From Streptococcus sp. 2342 (lineage in GTDB: Bacteria > Bacillota > Bacilli > Lactobacillales > Streptococcaceae), in contig NZ_VMLR01000003.1 in assembly GCF_013276795.1 (NCBI RefSeq), forward strand, positions 248,001-312,000: a DNA stretch of 64,000 nucleotides. The letters run 5' to 3'. Under the pieces are notes generated by a model. The model was not told the DNA's origin. It made no database searches and saw only the letters and a list, made by a program, of their open reading frames with translations. This document shows, in pieces, positions 29,012-42,900 of the stretch (the stretch's first letter is position 1; every line of letters starts with the position of its first letter). A program made the position numbers and the translations under genes.

Positions 29012-32000
29012 TTAGCTAACCCATTCACCGTTTTCATTGACCAAATAGCCTTCAACTCTTGTATTAACTGCAAGTTTACCTGATGAATCAACATAGTACC
29101 ATTTGTCAGAAACTTCAAACCATTGATTTTCTTTCATAGCTCCTGATGGATCTAGATAGTACCAAGTATCTCCATCTTTAACCCAACCGGTTGACATAGA
29201 ACCGTTACTATTTAGGAAGTACCAAACATTGCCATCTTTTACCCAACCAGTTGACATAGAGCCATCATCTTTTAGATAATACCAAGTATCTCCATCTTTG
29301 ATCCAACCAGTAGCTAGAGAACCGTCTGCTTTATGGAAATACCAGATGCCATTTTCTTGTTTCCAACTAGCTTTAGTTGCCTGATTTGGAGTTTCCGGTT
29401 TCTTATTTGTATAAGCTGGAGTATAGGAAGTGACAATAGTTTGAGTAGGCGTAGATGGAAGTGATTGAGTATTATTGTCTTTATGTGGTTGTGAAGCTTG
29501 TGAACCAGTTGTAGCTTGGCTAGGTTTATTTTCTGCATCAGCTACTGTTGCAGATGGTTTAGTAGAATCAGGTTTAGCTTCTGGAGCTGGATCTTGATGT
29601 GCAGGGTGAGAAGCTTCATTTTGATGTTCAGGCTTGGAAGGGGTTGAGTCTGGTTTCTCTTCTGCAGTTGACTCATGGTTAGTTCCATTTTGAGAGACTC
29701 GAAGAACAGTAGCTGTAAGGGCATTCAATTTCAAACCTTTTTCAGTCCATTTAAGCCCTTGAGGGTTGGCAATTCCTACTGGTCCTGCTTGGTTTTCATC
29801 TGCCAAAACTTCAGCATTTCTGAGGTGGGCAAAGGCAGTTCCCAAATTAAATTCGCGAGCTTTTTCGTCCGCATTGACAAAGACTGCGTAGATATCACCG
29901 TTTGGAGCAGTAATTTGGTAGCCAATTACTACATCCTCTTTTTCTACACCATTTTGACCTGGAACAGTGATGAGGTGGACACGGTCTTTGATATCTTGGA
30001 GACTCTTAAGTCGGAAGGCATCTGTAGATTGACGAAGGGCAATCAACCCTTTCATATAGTCACGGCTCTTAACATTTTCAGGATAAGCTTTTCCATCTGT
30101 AGCCTTAGTCCAGTCAAACTTGTTGACTGCATCGCTAGAATCGTAAGAGTCATGGATGAAGTAAGGATAGTCAAATGGATTGCCGTCCTTATCACGCAAC
30201 AAGTGAGATTTGTTTGGTTGTTTGTCCTCTGCTACTGGAGTCTTGTAGGCTGGGTCACGGAATTGTTTAGTACGTCCGTATTCCTGACCAGAGTGGATAA
30301 ACGGAGTTCCTTGAGCAGTCAAGACCATGAGATTTCCAAGTCGCAAACGACGATGGATTTCAGCATAGTTCTCAGCCTTGCTTGGGTCTTTTTTAATAGA
30401 CTGAGCGATGATGTCAAAGAGGGTCAAGTTATCATGTGCTGCGATGTATTGGATGACATCTCCAGGACTGTCTGCTTCAAAGTTGGTTGGTTGAGCAATG
30501 AGATTTTTAAAGACAGTGTTGATATCACGCTTGCCACCTGTGATAAAGGCAGGTTGACCTTCGTTTGGATAACCAGATTTGAGGTTGTTACGGATGTCAT
30601 CTGAGAAGACAGCGACAGTATCGGTATGTTTCATCCAATCTTGGTCAGCAGCTTTAGTAGGCATGTTTTCATCGCCAGCATAGGTTCTCCAACCTTCACC
30701 AAGCATGATGAGGTTTGGATTGAGGGCGCGTGCAGCCTTGTAAGCTTCTTCGATAGAAGCCGCATCATGGTCTCCCATCATATCGAAGCGGAAGCCATCC
30801 ACTTTGTAGGTATCAACTAGATATTTGATAGAGTCAACTAGGAGCCGTTTGGTCATATAATGGGTTGTTCCCAAACGTCCACCACCAAAGCTAGTTCGAG
30901 GTGTCCCATCAGCATCCATAAAGTGGTAGTAGTTTGGCTCTAAATCTTCAAAGAGATTGACTTTAGCTGTATGGTTATAAACGACATCTAGGATAGCTCC
31001 CATGCCACGTTTGTGGATTTCGTTGATGAGGTTTTTAAATTCTGCGATTCGTTTTTCTGGATTCTTAGGATCGCTTGAGTACATACCAGTCAAGGAGAAG
31101 TAGTTTTGAGGGTCATATCCCCAGTTGTAGTTGCTGTTGCTTGAAGCATAGTCAGATAAGCGTTCGTGGTTCTTCAACTCATTGACAAAGTAGTAAGACA
31201 AGACTGGAAGGAGCTGGATGTGGGTTACACCCAAGTTTTTGAGGTAGTCTAGTTTTTCGATAAAGGCTTCAAAAGTACCAAATGGCTTAGTCAAATCTTT
31301 TGCGATGGCAGGATCTGAAGTGAAGTCACGCACATGAGCTTCATAGATGACAGCATCTTCGCGCGATTTGAAGTTGCGAATCTTACCATAAGTCAAGTCT
31401 TGAGGTCCTAGTTTAGCTGGGTCTACAAAGGCGGCTTTAGCCACTTTATGGGCATCGTCAATCTTAGCATCGTCACTATTCCAAGCAGCGAGGGATTTAG
31501 CGTAAGGATCGAGTGCAAGAACAGTTTTACCTTGACGCTCGATTTGGTATTGATAATAGTAGCCAGTGAAATCTGTGATTCCTAATTTGTTTGTGCTATC
31601 TAGAGTTTGTTTCCAAGTTCCTCTTTCCCCTTTTTCAAGAGCGACAGTTCCAACTACTTTTTCAGGGTCATTCTTGTCGTAGACAACAACAGAAACCTTA
31701 TCAGCACTTGGTGACCAGAGAGTTAAATCAACCTGTTTTCCTTCTTCTTTGAGTTCAGCTCCAAGTTTACCATCATAGCTGTAAGTCTCATCTTTCAGGC
31801 GCCAGCTTGTTTTGGTAGTGAATTTGTCAGAGTTGTAGCTAACGGTATAAGGATGTTTTGTGTCAGAGAAATCTCCGCTGTAGGTCACTTTCTTACCAGC
31901 TTCATCGATTGCAACATCGGTGATAGTTACTTTGTTTCCTAGGTGATTAGTGATGTTGGAGTGCTTGAGGATATCCTCTTTTTTAGCACCAACAAGTGTT

Positions 32001-33136
32001 GAAAAACTACTTTCAATGCTAGAAGTGCCTACGTGTTGGGCTCCTGTCATACGGATATCATGGACATAGTATGGATTTGTGTAAATCGATTCGTCATCGT
32101 CTTTTAGGAAAATTTGGCTATGATTTTTCAAATCTGTAAACTTATAATCTTCTTTACGGATTTTCACGTCGTCTCCTTGTTTGCTCTCATCTAATAGCAA
32201 AAATCCAAATTCTCTCGCAGCTTCATTAAGAGGAATGTCGATATAGCGACCGTATTTACCTGTAGCCGTAAAGTCTGTTCCGTCAGGCCATTGAGCGCTA
32301 CTTGGATTTTTCACATCTCCCCAGTACCAGAGAGATTTCTTGTCATAGTTGCCATCTGTGCGGTAGTAGTTGACGCGAACAGTTCCTGCAGGTTGTGGTT
32401 CGTAAGAGAAAACCTTGTAATCTTGGTCCAACCAAGCCTCATTCATCTTTGGTGCCAGTTTTTCTACAGATTTATCGCCGGTTAGATTTTTTCCAGCTGT
32501 ATTGTTGATGAGGAAGCTAATTTTCTTAGCTTGTTCTCCCTTTAATTTGACATCTAGGTAGTAGCCGTAGTCGTCTTTTTTAGCATCCTTGAAGGACAAG
32601 GCTCCGTTAGGCCAGTTTTCAGAAGGTTTTTCAACATCATCCCAAGTCCAGAGTCCTTGAGCATCCTTGTTTTCTTCAGGAAGTTTTTTGACATGGATAC
32701 GGAAGTAGTTGTCTTCGATTGGCTCTTCTGCCTTAGTTTCAGTTGCTACTGGACTAGTAGAAGTAGTTGGCTCATTTGAACGATCTTGTCCAGTTTGTGG
32801 TGCTGAATCGGCTGGGCTTGCAACAGGAGTTGTTGGATCTGTTGCAGGTTTTTCTTCTGCTTTCTCTAGGGAAGCGTTTGCATTTTCGAGTGAAGAAATA
32901 TCACTTTCCTTCTTACCAGAGCCAGCTGCTGTATCAGTAAGAGGTTGGGCAAGGATGGTTGTATTTCCGTTGCTGGGTTCGTTAGTGGTTGTTGTACTTT
33001 CGTCGGCTGAGATAGTTGGCGTAGCCATAGCAAGTAGGACAAGGCTTGCGCCGATAAGGACAGAACCAGTTCCATTCTTGAGGGAACGGATGCTGTAGAC
33101 CATTTTTTTCTCAGTTTGAGCTGGTGTTTTTCTCAT
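29012..33136 (-). CDS. spuA: Surface pullulanase with choline-binding C-terminus
   Basis: A 1374-residue secreted glycogen/alpha-glucan-debranching enzyme of family GH13. The signal peptide carries a YSIRSLKNGTGS variant of the YSIRK motif (about residues 14-45). A Ser/Thr/Pro linker, two CBM41 domains (about 140-350, each with a W-x-W-D-D/G-x-V motif), a CBM48-like domain (about 450-550) and the catalytic barrel follow; the nucleophile is in GFRFDMMG (about 783), the acid in MLGEGW (about 812), and the third acid in AAHDN (about 899). After a Pro/Gln linker come about five cell-wall-binding repeats (about 1255-1374) ending GYLVNENGEWVS. Known SpuA proteins end in an LPXTG anchor instead; a frame-broken one remains downstream. 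A perfect cre lies upstream. Confidence 0.93.
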   Translation of the reverse strand: MRKTPAQTEKKMVYSIRSLKNGTGSVLIGASLVLLAMATPTISADESTTTTNEPSNGNTTILAQPLTDTAAGSGKKESDISSLENANASLEKAEEKPATDPTTPVASPADSAPQTGQDRSNEPTTSTSPVATETKAEEPIEDNYFRIHVKKLPEENKDAQGLWTWDDVEKPSENWPNGALSFKDAKKDDYGYYLDVKLKGEQAKKISFLINNTAGKNLTGDKSVEKLAPKMNEAWLDQDYKVFSYEPQPAGTVRVNYYRTDGNYDKKSLWYWGDVKNPSSAQWPDGTDFTATGKYGRYIDIPLNEAAREFGFLLLDESKQGDDVKIRKEDYKFTDLKNHSQIFLKDDDESIYTNPYYVHDIRMTGAQHVGTSSIESSFSTLVGAKKEDILKHSNITNHLGNKVTITDVAIDEAGKKVTYSGDFSDTKHPYTVSYNSDKFTTKTSWRLKDETYSYDGKLGAELKEEGKQVDLTLWSPSADKVSVVVYDKNDPEKVVGTVALEKGERGTWKQTLDSTNKLGITDFTGYYYQYQIERQGKTVLALDPYAKSLAAWNSDDAKIDDAHKVAKAAFVDPAKLGPQDLTYGKIRNFKSREDAVIYEAHVRDFTSDPAIAKDLTKPFGTFEAFIEKLDYLKNLGVTHIQLLPVLSYYFVNELKNHERLSDYASSNSNYNWGYDPQNYFSLTGMYSSDPKNPEKRIAEFKNLINEIHKRGMGAILDVVYNHTAKVNLFEDLEPNYYHFMDADGTPRTSFGGGRLGTTHYMTKRLLVDSIKYLVDTYKVDGFRFDMMGDHDAASIEEAYKAARALNPNLIMLGEGWRTYAGDENMPTKAADQDWMKHTDTVAVFSDDIRNNLKSGYPNEGQPAFITGGKRDINTVFKNLIAQPTNFEADSPGDVIQYIAAHDNLTLFDIIAQSIKKDPSKAENYAEIHRRLRLGNLMVLTAQGTPFIHSGQEYGRTKQFRDPAYKTPVAEDKQPNKSHLLRDKDGNPFDYPYFIHDSYDSSDAVNKFDWTKATDGKAYPENVKSRDYMKGLIALRQSTDAFRLKSLQDIKDRVHLITVPGQNGVEKEDVVIGYQITAPNGDIYAVFVNADEKAREFNLGTAFAHLRNAEVLADENQAGPVGIANPQGLKWTEKGLKLNALTATVLRVSQNGTNHESTAEEKPDSTPSKPEHQNEASHPAHQDPAPEAKPDSTKPSATVADAENKPSQATTGSQASQPHKDNNTQSLPSTPTQTIVTSYTPAYTNKKPETPNQATKASWKQENGIWYFHKADGSLATGWIKDGDTWYYLKDDGSMSTGWVKDGNVWYFLNSNGSMSTGWVKDGDTWYYLDPSGAMKENQWFEVSDKWYYVDSSGKLAVNTRVEGYLVNENGEWVS

Positions 33137-33190
33137 AATGATTCTCCAATCAATAAATTTCTATATCAGTATAGCATGTAGTAAAACAAT

Positions 33191-33204
33191 ATGCAAGCGT
33201 TTTC
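33191..33204 (-). promoter_or_regulatory. cre site upstream of spuA
   Basis: TGCAAGCGTTTTCT (33192-33205) matches TGNAANCGNWNNCW at every defined position. It lies about 55 bases before the spuA start codon, just upstream of a TATACT -10, as expected for CcpA repression of a glycan-degrading enzyme. Confidence 0.75.
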
Positions 33205-33281
33205 TTTGGTTTGTAAAAGAAATTCTTACTTTTGAGAAGTTTTCCGTATTATTTTATATATCAGTATAAATAATGGAAATA

Positions 33282-33385
33282 ATACTCAATGAAAATCAAA
33301 GAGCAAACTAGGAAACTAGCCGCAGGCTGTACTTGAGTACGGCAAGGCGACGTTGACGTGGTTTGAAGAGATTTTCGAATAGTAT
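33282..33385 (+). repeat. BOX element (boxA-boxC)
   Basis: It begins TACTCAATGAAAATCAAAG and ends GAGATTTTCGAATAGTATA, the boxA and boxC termini. The central boxB unit is replaced by a short GTACTTGAGTAC joint. BOX is a non-autonomous repeat of pneumococcus and relatives. Confidence 0.9.
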
Positions 33386-33593
33386 AAAAATGTCACATAA
33401 GACAAGCCGTATTATTAGGAAGATGATGTGTTCCCAGCTATTTTTATTCAGAAATTGCTCTCTAATATTTCTTTAAAAAGTTCATCTAGCGAAACTATAA
33501 ATAGGAAGAGAAAAAGCTGGCGCTTCTCAAGTTTTATCTAGTTTCCAAACTATAGTATTTACTGGAAATCTAAAGAAAATATCAGAAAAATTC

Positions 33594-33668
33594 AGCAAAC
33601 GTTTTCTTCTTATTTTCTTGACTTTTTTGCTGATTTGTGCTTGACTTTTACTTGAAATTTGATAAACT
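33594..33668 (+). promoter_or_regulatory. lly promoter with cre-like site
   Basis: AGCAAACGTTTTCT at 33594-33607 departs from the cre consensus only at its first base. A -35 TTGACT (33641-33646) and -10 TAAACT (33663-33668) are spaced 16 bases apart. A weaker cre-like GAAAACGTATTTC follows at 33681-33693. Confidence 0.55.
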
Positions 33669-33716
33669 ATAGACAAATAGGAAAACGTATTTCATTTAAA
33701 AACGGAGGAATAAGGA

Positions 33717-35714
33717 ATGAATCAAGAAAAACGTTTGCATCGCTTTGTCAAAAAGTGTGGACTCGGTGTGTGTAGTGCTGTTGTTGCGGCCTTTTTATTG
33801 AGCGCTCAGGGAGTAGCTTTGGCTACAGAGCAAGGGAATCGTCCAGTTGAGACAGAAAACATCGCTCGTGGAAAACAAGCTAGTCAAAGTTCTACTGCTT
33901 ATGGAGGAGCTGCTACACGAGCAGTGGACGGTAATGTTGACAGTGATTACGGGCACCATTCTGTAACACACACAAACTTTGAAGACAATGCTTGGTGGCA
34001 AGTTGATCTTGGAAAAACAGAGAATGTTGGAAAAGTTAAACTTTACAATCGTGGAGATGGGAATGTAGCTAATCGTCTTTCCAATTTTGATGTTGTTTTG
34101 TTAAATGAAGCAAAACAAGAAGTTGCTCGTCAACACTTTGATAGTTTGAATGGGAAGGCAGAACTTGAAGTTTTCTTCACCGCCAAAGGCGCTCGTTATG
34201 TAAAAGTGGAGTTGAAAACTAAAAATACCCCATTGAGCTTGGCAGAAGTGGAAGTATTCCGTTCAGCAACAACTCAAGTTGGACAGGATAGAACTGCACC
34301 AGTAGTAAATCAAAAATCAGCATTGAAAGACTACCTTTTTGGCTTAACTTATAATCCTTTGGATATTTTAACTCGCAAAGGAGAAACATTAGAAAATCGC
34401 TACAACACAAGTGCTAAGGAACAAAATGGAGAGTTTGTCGTTGTAGAAAAAATCAAGAAAACCCTCTCTACAGGCACAGCAGATGTTTCCATCAATGGAA
34501 ATCAAAATGTCTTCCTAGGTGGCTTGTATAAGGCAAACCAAAATCTGCTAGAAAATCAGCCAGAATTGATTAGTCTTGCCCGTGCAAAGGGGACAGTCAG
34601 CGTCGATTTACCTGGTATGATTCAGTCTGACAGCCGAATTGAAGCAGATCCTACAACTAGTGGTATGCAGTCTGCGATGAATACCTTGGTTGAAAGATGG
34701 ACAAAGAATTACTCATCTAGCCATTCCGTTCCTGCCCGTGTTCAGTATGAATCAACTACAGCCTATAGCATGAATCAATTGAAAGCAAAATTTGGTGCAG
34801 ACTTTGAAAAAGCAGGTGCACCGCTCAAGATTGACTTTGAGGCTGTGCAAAAGGGTGAAAAGCAAATTGAAGTTGTAAACTTTAAACAAATCTACTATAC
34901 AGCGACATTTGATGCACCGACCAATCCAGCGGCTGTATTTGACAAGAGTGTGACACCTGAAGATTTAAAACAGAGAGGCGTTGATTCACAAACTCCACCT
35001 GTATATGTATCAAACGTTTCTTACGGACGTCAAATCTATGTTAAGTTTGAGTCAACAAGTAAGTCTACTGAATTAAAAGCAGCTATCAATGCGGTTATCA
35101 AAGGCGCAACAATTGCTCCAAATTCTGAATGGAGCCGTCTATTGAAGAATACTTCTGTAACAGCGGTAATTGTAGGAGGTAATGCTAGCGGTGCCGCCAA
35201 AGTTGTCACAGGAACAGTCGAAAACTTGAAGGAACTCATCAGAGAAGGAGCTAACTTTAGCGCTCAAAGTCCAGCTGTGCCAATCTCATATAAGACTGCC
35301 TTCCTAAAAGATAATGCCCAAGCAACTTTACAAAATAGTACAGACTATATCGAAACGAAGGTTACTTCTTACAAAAATGGTTTCTTGAAACTTCATCATA
35401 AGGGTGCTTATGTTGCGCGTTACTACATCTATTGGGATGAAATTACATATGATGAACAAGGAAATCCAGAAATTCGTTCACGTCAATGGGAAGATAACGG
35501 AAAAAACAGAACTTCAGGCTTCCAAACAGAGATTCAATTTAAAGGAAATGTCCGTAATCTTCGTATCAAGGTTCAAGAAAAGACGGGTCTTGTATGGGAA
35601 CCATGGCGTACAGTTTACAACCGCACAGACTTACCACTAGTACAACAGCGTACAATTACACATTGGGGAACAACTCTAAACCCTAAAGTTGATGAAAAAA
35701 TTGTGAATGAGTAA
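33717..35714 (+). CDS. lly: Lectinolysin-type cholesterol-dependent cytolysin with F-type lectin domain
   Basis: A 665-residue secreted pore-forming toxin. Residues 1-37 are a signal peptide (cleavage near ALA). Residues about 45-185 are an F-type fucose-binding lectin domain (ENIARGKQASQSST start, DGN and WWQVDLG motifs). The cholesterol-dependent cytolysin core follows: TYNPLDIL near 215, the two membrane-hairpin regions, and the undecapeptide EKTGLVWEPWR at 621-631, which differs from the classical ECTGLAWEWWR and lacks its cysteine. The cholesterol-recognising Thr-Leu pair is in WGTTLNP near 654. This matches lectinolysin / S. mitis platelet aggregation factor (Sm-hPAF). It has no wall anchor. 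Its AACGGAGGAA site is 8 bases from the ATG. Confidence 0.96.
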   Translation: MNQEKRLHRFVKKCGLGVCSAVVAAFLLSAQGVALATEQGNRPVETENIARGKQASQSSTAYGGAATRAVDGNVDSDYGHHSVTHTNFEDNAWWQVDLGKTENVGKVKLYNRGDGNVANRLSNFDVVLLNEAKQEVARQHFDSLNGKAELEVFFTAKGARYVKVELKTKNTPLSLAEVEVFRSATTQVGQDRTAPVVNQKSALKDYLFGLTYNPLDILTRKGETLENRYNTSAKEQNGEFVVVEKIKKTLSTGTADVSINGNQNVFLGGLYKANQNLLENQPELISLARAKGTVSVDLPGMIQSDSRIEADPTTSGMQSAMNTLVERWTKNYSSSHSVPARVQYESTTAYSMNQLKAKFGADFEKAGAPLKIDFEAVQKGEKQIEVVNFKQIYYTATFDAPTNPAAVFDKSVTPEDLKQRGVDSQTPPVYVSNVSYGRQIYVKFESTSKSTELKAAINAVIKGATIAPNSEWSRLLKNTSVTAVIVGGNASGAAKVVTGTVENLKELIREGANFSAQSPAVPISYKTAFLKDNAQATLQNSTDYIETKVTSYKNGFLKLHHKGAYVARYYIYWDEITYDEQGNPEIRSRQWEDNGKNRTSGFQTEIQFKGNVRNLRIKVQEKTGLVWEPWRTVYNRTDLPLVQQRTITHWGTTLNPKVDEKIVNE

Positions 35715-36013
35715 CGATTTGATTTACTTGATTCGATAGTAAACAGTGAAGAGGAGGAACTTCGATTTTTCCTCTTTTATGATTGACTTTTGAGAGAATG
35801 AAAAGGGTAACTTCTATAGCAGATTGAAACTAGAATAGTACGTTGTTGCTATTAAAACATTTTCAAACGTCTCAGACTTAATTCCACCATAAAAATCCGT
35901 TTTAGACTAATTTCCACTTCGGTTAGGTAAGTAGAAGTTACTTTGAGAAGTTACCTACGAAAAAAAATTACCAAAAATCTACAGAATCCCTTGAAAAATC
36001 TAGCTAAATAGGG
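35715..36013. other. Gap between lly and the rpoB promoter
   Basis: No gene is seen. The gap holds a dispersed repeat at 35813-35840 and inverted copies of GTAACTTCT (near 35806 forward; near 35935 and 35952 reversed), which look like the debris of a small mobile element. This is the junction of the spuA/lly and rpoBC neighbourhoods. Confidence 0.4.
35813..35840 (+). repeat. Dispersed repeat, mobile-element end-like
   Basis: TATAGCAGATTGAAACTAGA at 35815-35834 is closely related to the inverted segment at 44605-44627 (minus-strand TATAGTCAATTGAAACAAGA). I take both as ends of the same insertion-sequence or MITE family, unnamed here. Confidence 0.5.
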
Positions 36014-36272
36014 TATAATATGAATAATCATTTGTCGTAGGTTTTGTCTGAAATATTGTCCAGACAAGGCTCACAGCAGTTAAATCTTCTGAAAAAGTCA
36101 GATTTAGCTGCTCTTTTTGTGCTTTTTTTCAGGATTTCGAGCGGTTGTAACAAAGACTTAAAGATTCTGAAAATTCATCAAAGGGACACGGTGATAAGGG
36201 TTTTACAACCATATGACGATTAGAAAAGCCTAATTGACAAGGCTTGGAACTTATTTACAAAGGAGAATCATC
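35991..36272 (+). promoter_or_regulatory. rpoB promoter and long leader with internal terminator
   Basis: -35 TTGAAA (35991-35996), 17 bases, -10 TATAAT (36014-36019) give a leader of about 245 nt before the rpoB start. Inside, 36075-36087 pairs with 36100-36112 over 13 bp (one G-U) and is followed by T-runs, an intrinsic terminator; a GTCTG/CAGAC hairpin precedes it. A conserved 'Lacto-rpoB' leader RNA is known in lactic acid bacteria and this is probably a member. Attenuation of rpoBC is the implied mechanism. Confidence 0.7.
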
Positions 36273-39878
<3,606 letters not shown>

Positions 39879-39916
39879 GAATAAGCAGTTCACTTAGAAT
39901 AGAAAGGGAAGAAATA

Positions 39917-42900
39917 GTGGTTGATGTAAATCGTTTTAAAAGTATGCAAATCACCCTAGCTTCTCCAAGTAAAGTCCGTTCATGGTCTTATGGAGAAGTC
40001 AAAAAACCTGAAACAATCAATTACCGTACCTTGAAACCAGAACGTGAAGGACTCTTTGATGAAGTTATCTTTGGTCCTACAAAAGACTGGGAATGTGCTT
40101 GTGGTAAGTACAAACGCATTCGTTACAGAGGAATTGTTTGTGACCGCTGTGGGGTTGAAGTAACGCGTACGAAAGTTCGTCGTGAGCGTATGGGGCACAT
40201 TGAGTTGAAAGCTCCTGTATCTCACATCTGGTACTTCAAGGGGATTCCAAGCCGTATGGGCTTGACCCTTGATATGAGCCCTCGTGCCCTCGAGGAAGTT
40301 ATCTACTTTGCGGCTTATGTGGTGATTGATCCTAAGGATACACCACTTGAGCACAAGTCTATCATGACAGAGCGCGAATACCGTGAGCGCTTGCGTGAGT
40401 ATGGTTATGGATCATTCGTTGCCAAGATGGGTGCCGAAGCCATTCAAGACCTTTTGAAACAAGTAGATCTTGAAAAAGAAATTGCTGAACTCAAAGAAGA
40501 GTTAAAAACAGCTACTGGACAAAAACGTGTCAAAGCCATCCGTCGTTTGGATGTTTTGGATGCCTTTTATAAGTCTGGAAACAAACCTGAATGGATGATT
40601 CTCAACATCCTTCCGGTTATTCCACCAGATCTTCGTCCAATGTTGCAGTTGGATGGTGGCCGTTTTGCCTCATCTGACTTGAACGACCTTTACCGCCGTG
40701 TTATCAACCGTAACAACCGTTTGGCTCGTTTGCTTGAGTTGAATGCACCAGGTATCATCGTTCAAAATGAGAAGCGTATGCTTCAAGAGGCGGTTGACGC
40801 TTTGATTGACAATGGTCGTCGTGGTCGTCCAATCACAGGACCAGGTAGCCGTCCATTGAAATCATTGAGCCACATGCTTAAAGGTAAACAAGGACGCTTC
40901 CGTCAAAACTTGCTCGGTAAACGTGTTGACTTCTCAGGACGTTCAGTTATCGCCGTTGGTCCAACTCTTAAGATGTACCAATGTGGTGTGCCACGTGAAA
41001 TGGCGATTGAACTCTTTAAACCATTTGTCATGCGTGAAATCGTTGCCCGTGATATCGTGCAAAACGTCAAAGCAGCTAAACGCTTGGTGGAACGCGGAGA
41101 TGAGCGTATCTGGGATATCCTTGAAGAAGTGATTAAAGAACACCCAGTGCTTTTGAACCGCGCACCGACCCTTCACCGTTTGGGTATCCAAGCCTTCGAG
41201 CCAGTCTTGATTGATGGTAAGGCCCTTCGCTTGCACCCACTTGTCTGTGAAGCCTACAATGCCGACTTTGACGGGGACCAAATGGCCATCCACGTACCGC
41301 TTTCAGAAGAAGCCCAAGCAGAAGCTCGTATCCTCATGCTCGCTGCTGAGCATATCTTGAACCCGAAAGATGGTAAACCAGTTGTTACACCATCTCAGGA
41401 CATGGTTTTGGGTAACTACTACTTGACCATGGAAGAAGCTGGCCGTGAAGGTGAAGGAATGGTCTTCAAAGACCGTGACGAAGCGGTTATGGCTTACCGT
41501 AATGGTTATGTTCACCTTCACTCACGTGTTGGTATCGCAACAGACAGCCTCAACAAGCCTTGGACAGAAGAGCAAAAACATAAAGTCTTGCTTACAACAG
41601 TTGGTAAAATCCTCTTCAACGACATCATGCCAGAGGGTCTACCATACTTGCAAGAACCAAACAATGCCAACTTGACAGAAGGCGTTCCAGCTAAATATTT
41701 CTTGCCACTTGGTGGAGATATCAAGGAAGCAATCAGCAATCTTGAACTTAACCCCCCATTCAAGAAGAAAAACCTTGGAAATATCATCGCTGAAATCTTC
41801 AAACGTTTCCGTACGACAGAAACTTCTGCCCTACTTGACCGCATGAAGAACCTCGGTTACCACCATTCAACTCTTGCAGGATTGACAGTGGGTATTGCCG
41901 ATATCCCAGTCGTTGATGACAAGGCTGAAATCATTGAAGAATCACACAAACGTGTCGAACAAATCACAAAACAATTCCGTCGTGGTATGATCACAGACGA
42001 CGAGCGTTACAATGCCGTTACAGCTGAATGGCGTGCTGCTCGTGAAAAACTTGAGAAACGCTTGATTGCCAACCAAGATCCTAAGAACCCAATCGTTATG
42101 ATGATGGACTCAGGAGCCCGTGGTAACATCTCAAACTTCTCACAGCTTGCCGGTATGCGTGGTCTGATGGCTGCTCCGAACGGACGTATCATGGAATTGC
42201 CAATCCTTTCAAACTTCCGCGAAGGTTTGTCGGTACTCGAAATGTTCTTCTCAACTCACGGTGCCCGTAAAGGTATGACTGATACGGCCCTTAAGACAGC
42301 CGACTCAGGTTACTTGACTCGTCGTTTGGTTGACGTTGCCCAAGACGTTATCATCCGTGAGGATGACTGTGGAACAGACCGTGGTCTCTTGATCCGTTCT
42401 ATCGCAGAAGGAAAAGAAATGATCGAGTCACTCGAAGAGCGTCTCAATGGTCGTTACACTAAGAAAACTGTTAAACATCCAGAAACTGGTGCAGTAATCA
42501 TTGGTCCAAATGAGTTGATTACAGAAGACAAGGCGCGTGAAATTGTCAATGCTGGTGTAGAAGAAGTTACTATCCGCTCTGTATTTACATGTAACACTCG
42601 TCATGGTGTCTGCCGTCACTGTTACGGTATCAACTTGGCGACTGGTGATGCGGTTGAAGTTGGTGAAGCAGTTGGTACAATCGCTGCCCAATCTATCGGG
42701 GAACCTGGTACACAGCTGACAATGCGTACCTTCCACACGGGTGGGGTTGCCTCAAATACCGATATCACTCAGGGTCTTCCTCGTGTCCAAGAAATCTTTG
42801 AAGCCCGCAATCCTAAAGGGGAAGCGGTTATCACAGAGGTTAAAGGACAAGTTACCGCTATCGAAGAAGATGCATCAACTCGTACTAAGAAAGTCTTTGT

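Larger units (their letters stand above)
33137..33716. other. Divergent control region of spuA and lly
   Basis: This 580-base gap holds the spuA promoter with its cre (33191-33204), a BOX element (33282-33385), and the lly promoter with a cre-like site. No gene is visible. The stretch 33386-33590 shows nothing recognisable beyond high A+T. Confidence 0.6.

Noticed and set aside
29675..30604. A 309-codon plus-strand frame antisense to spuA
   Set aside because: It is a shadow of the pullulanase coding sequence; no start signal or recognisable protein content.
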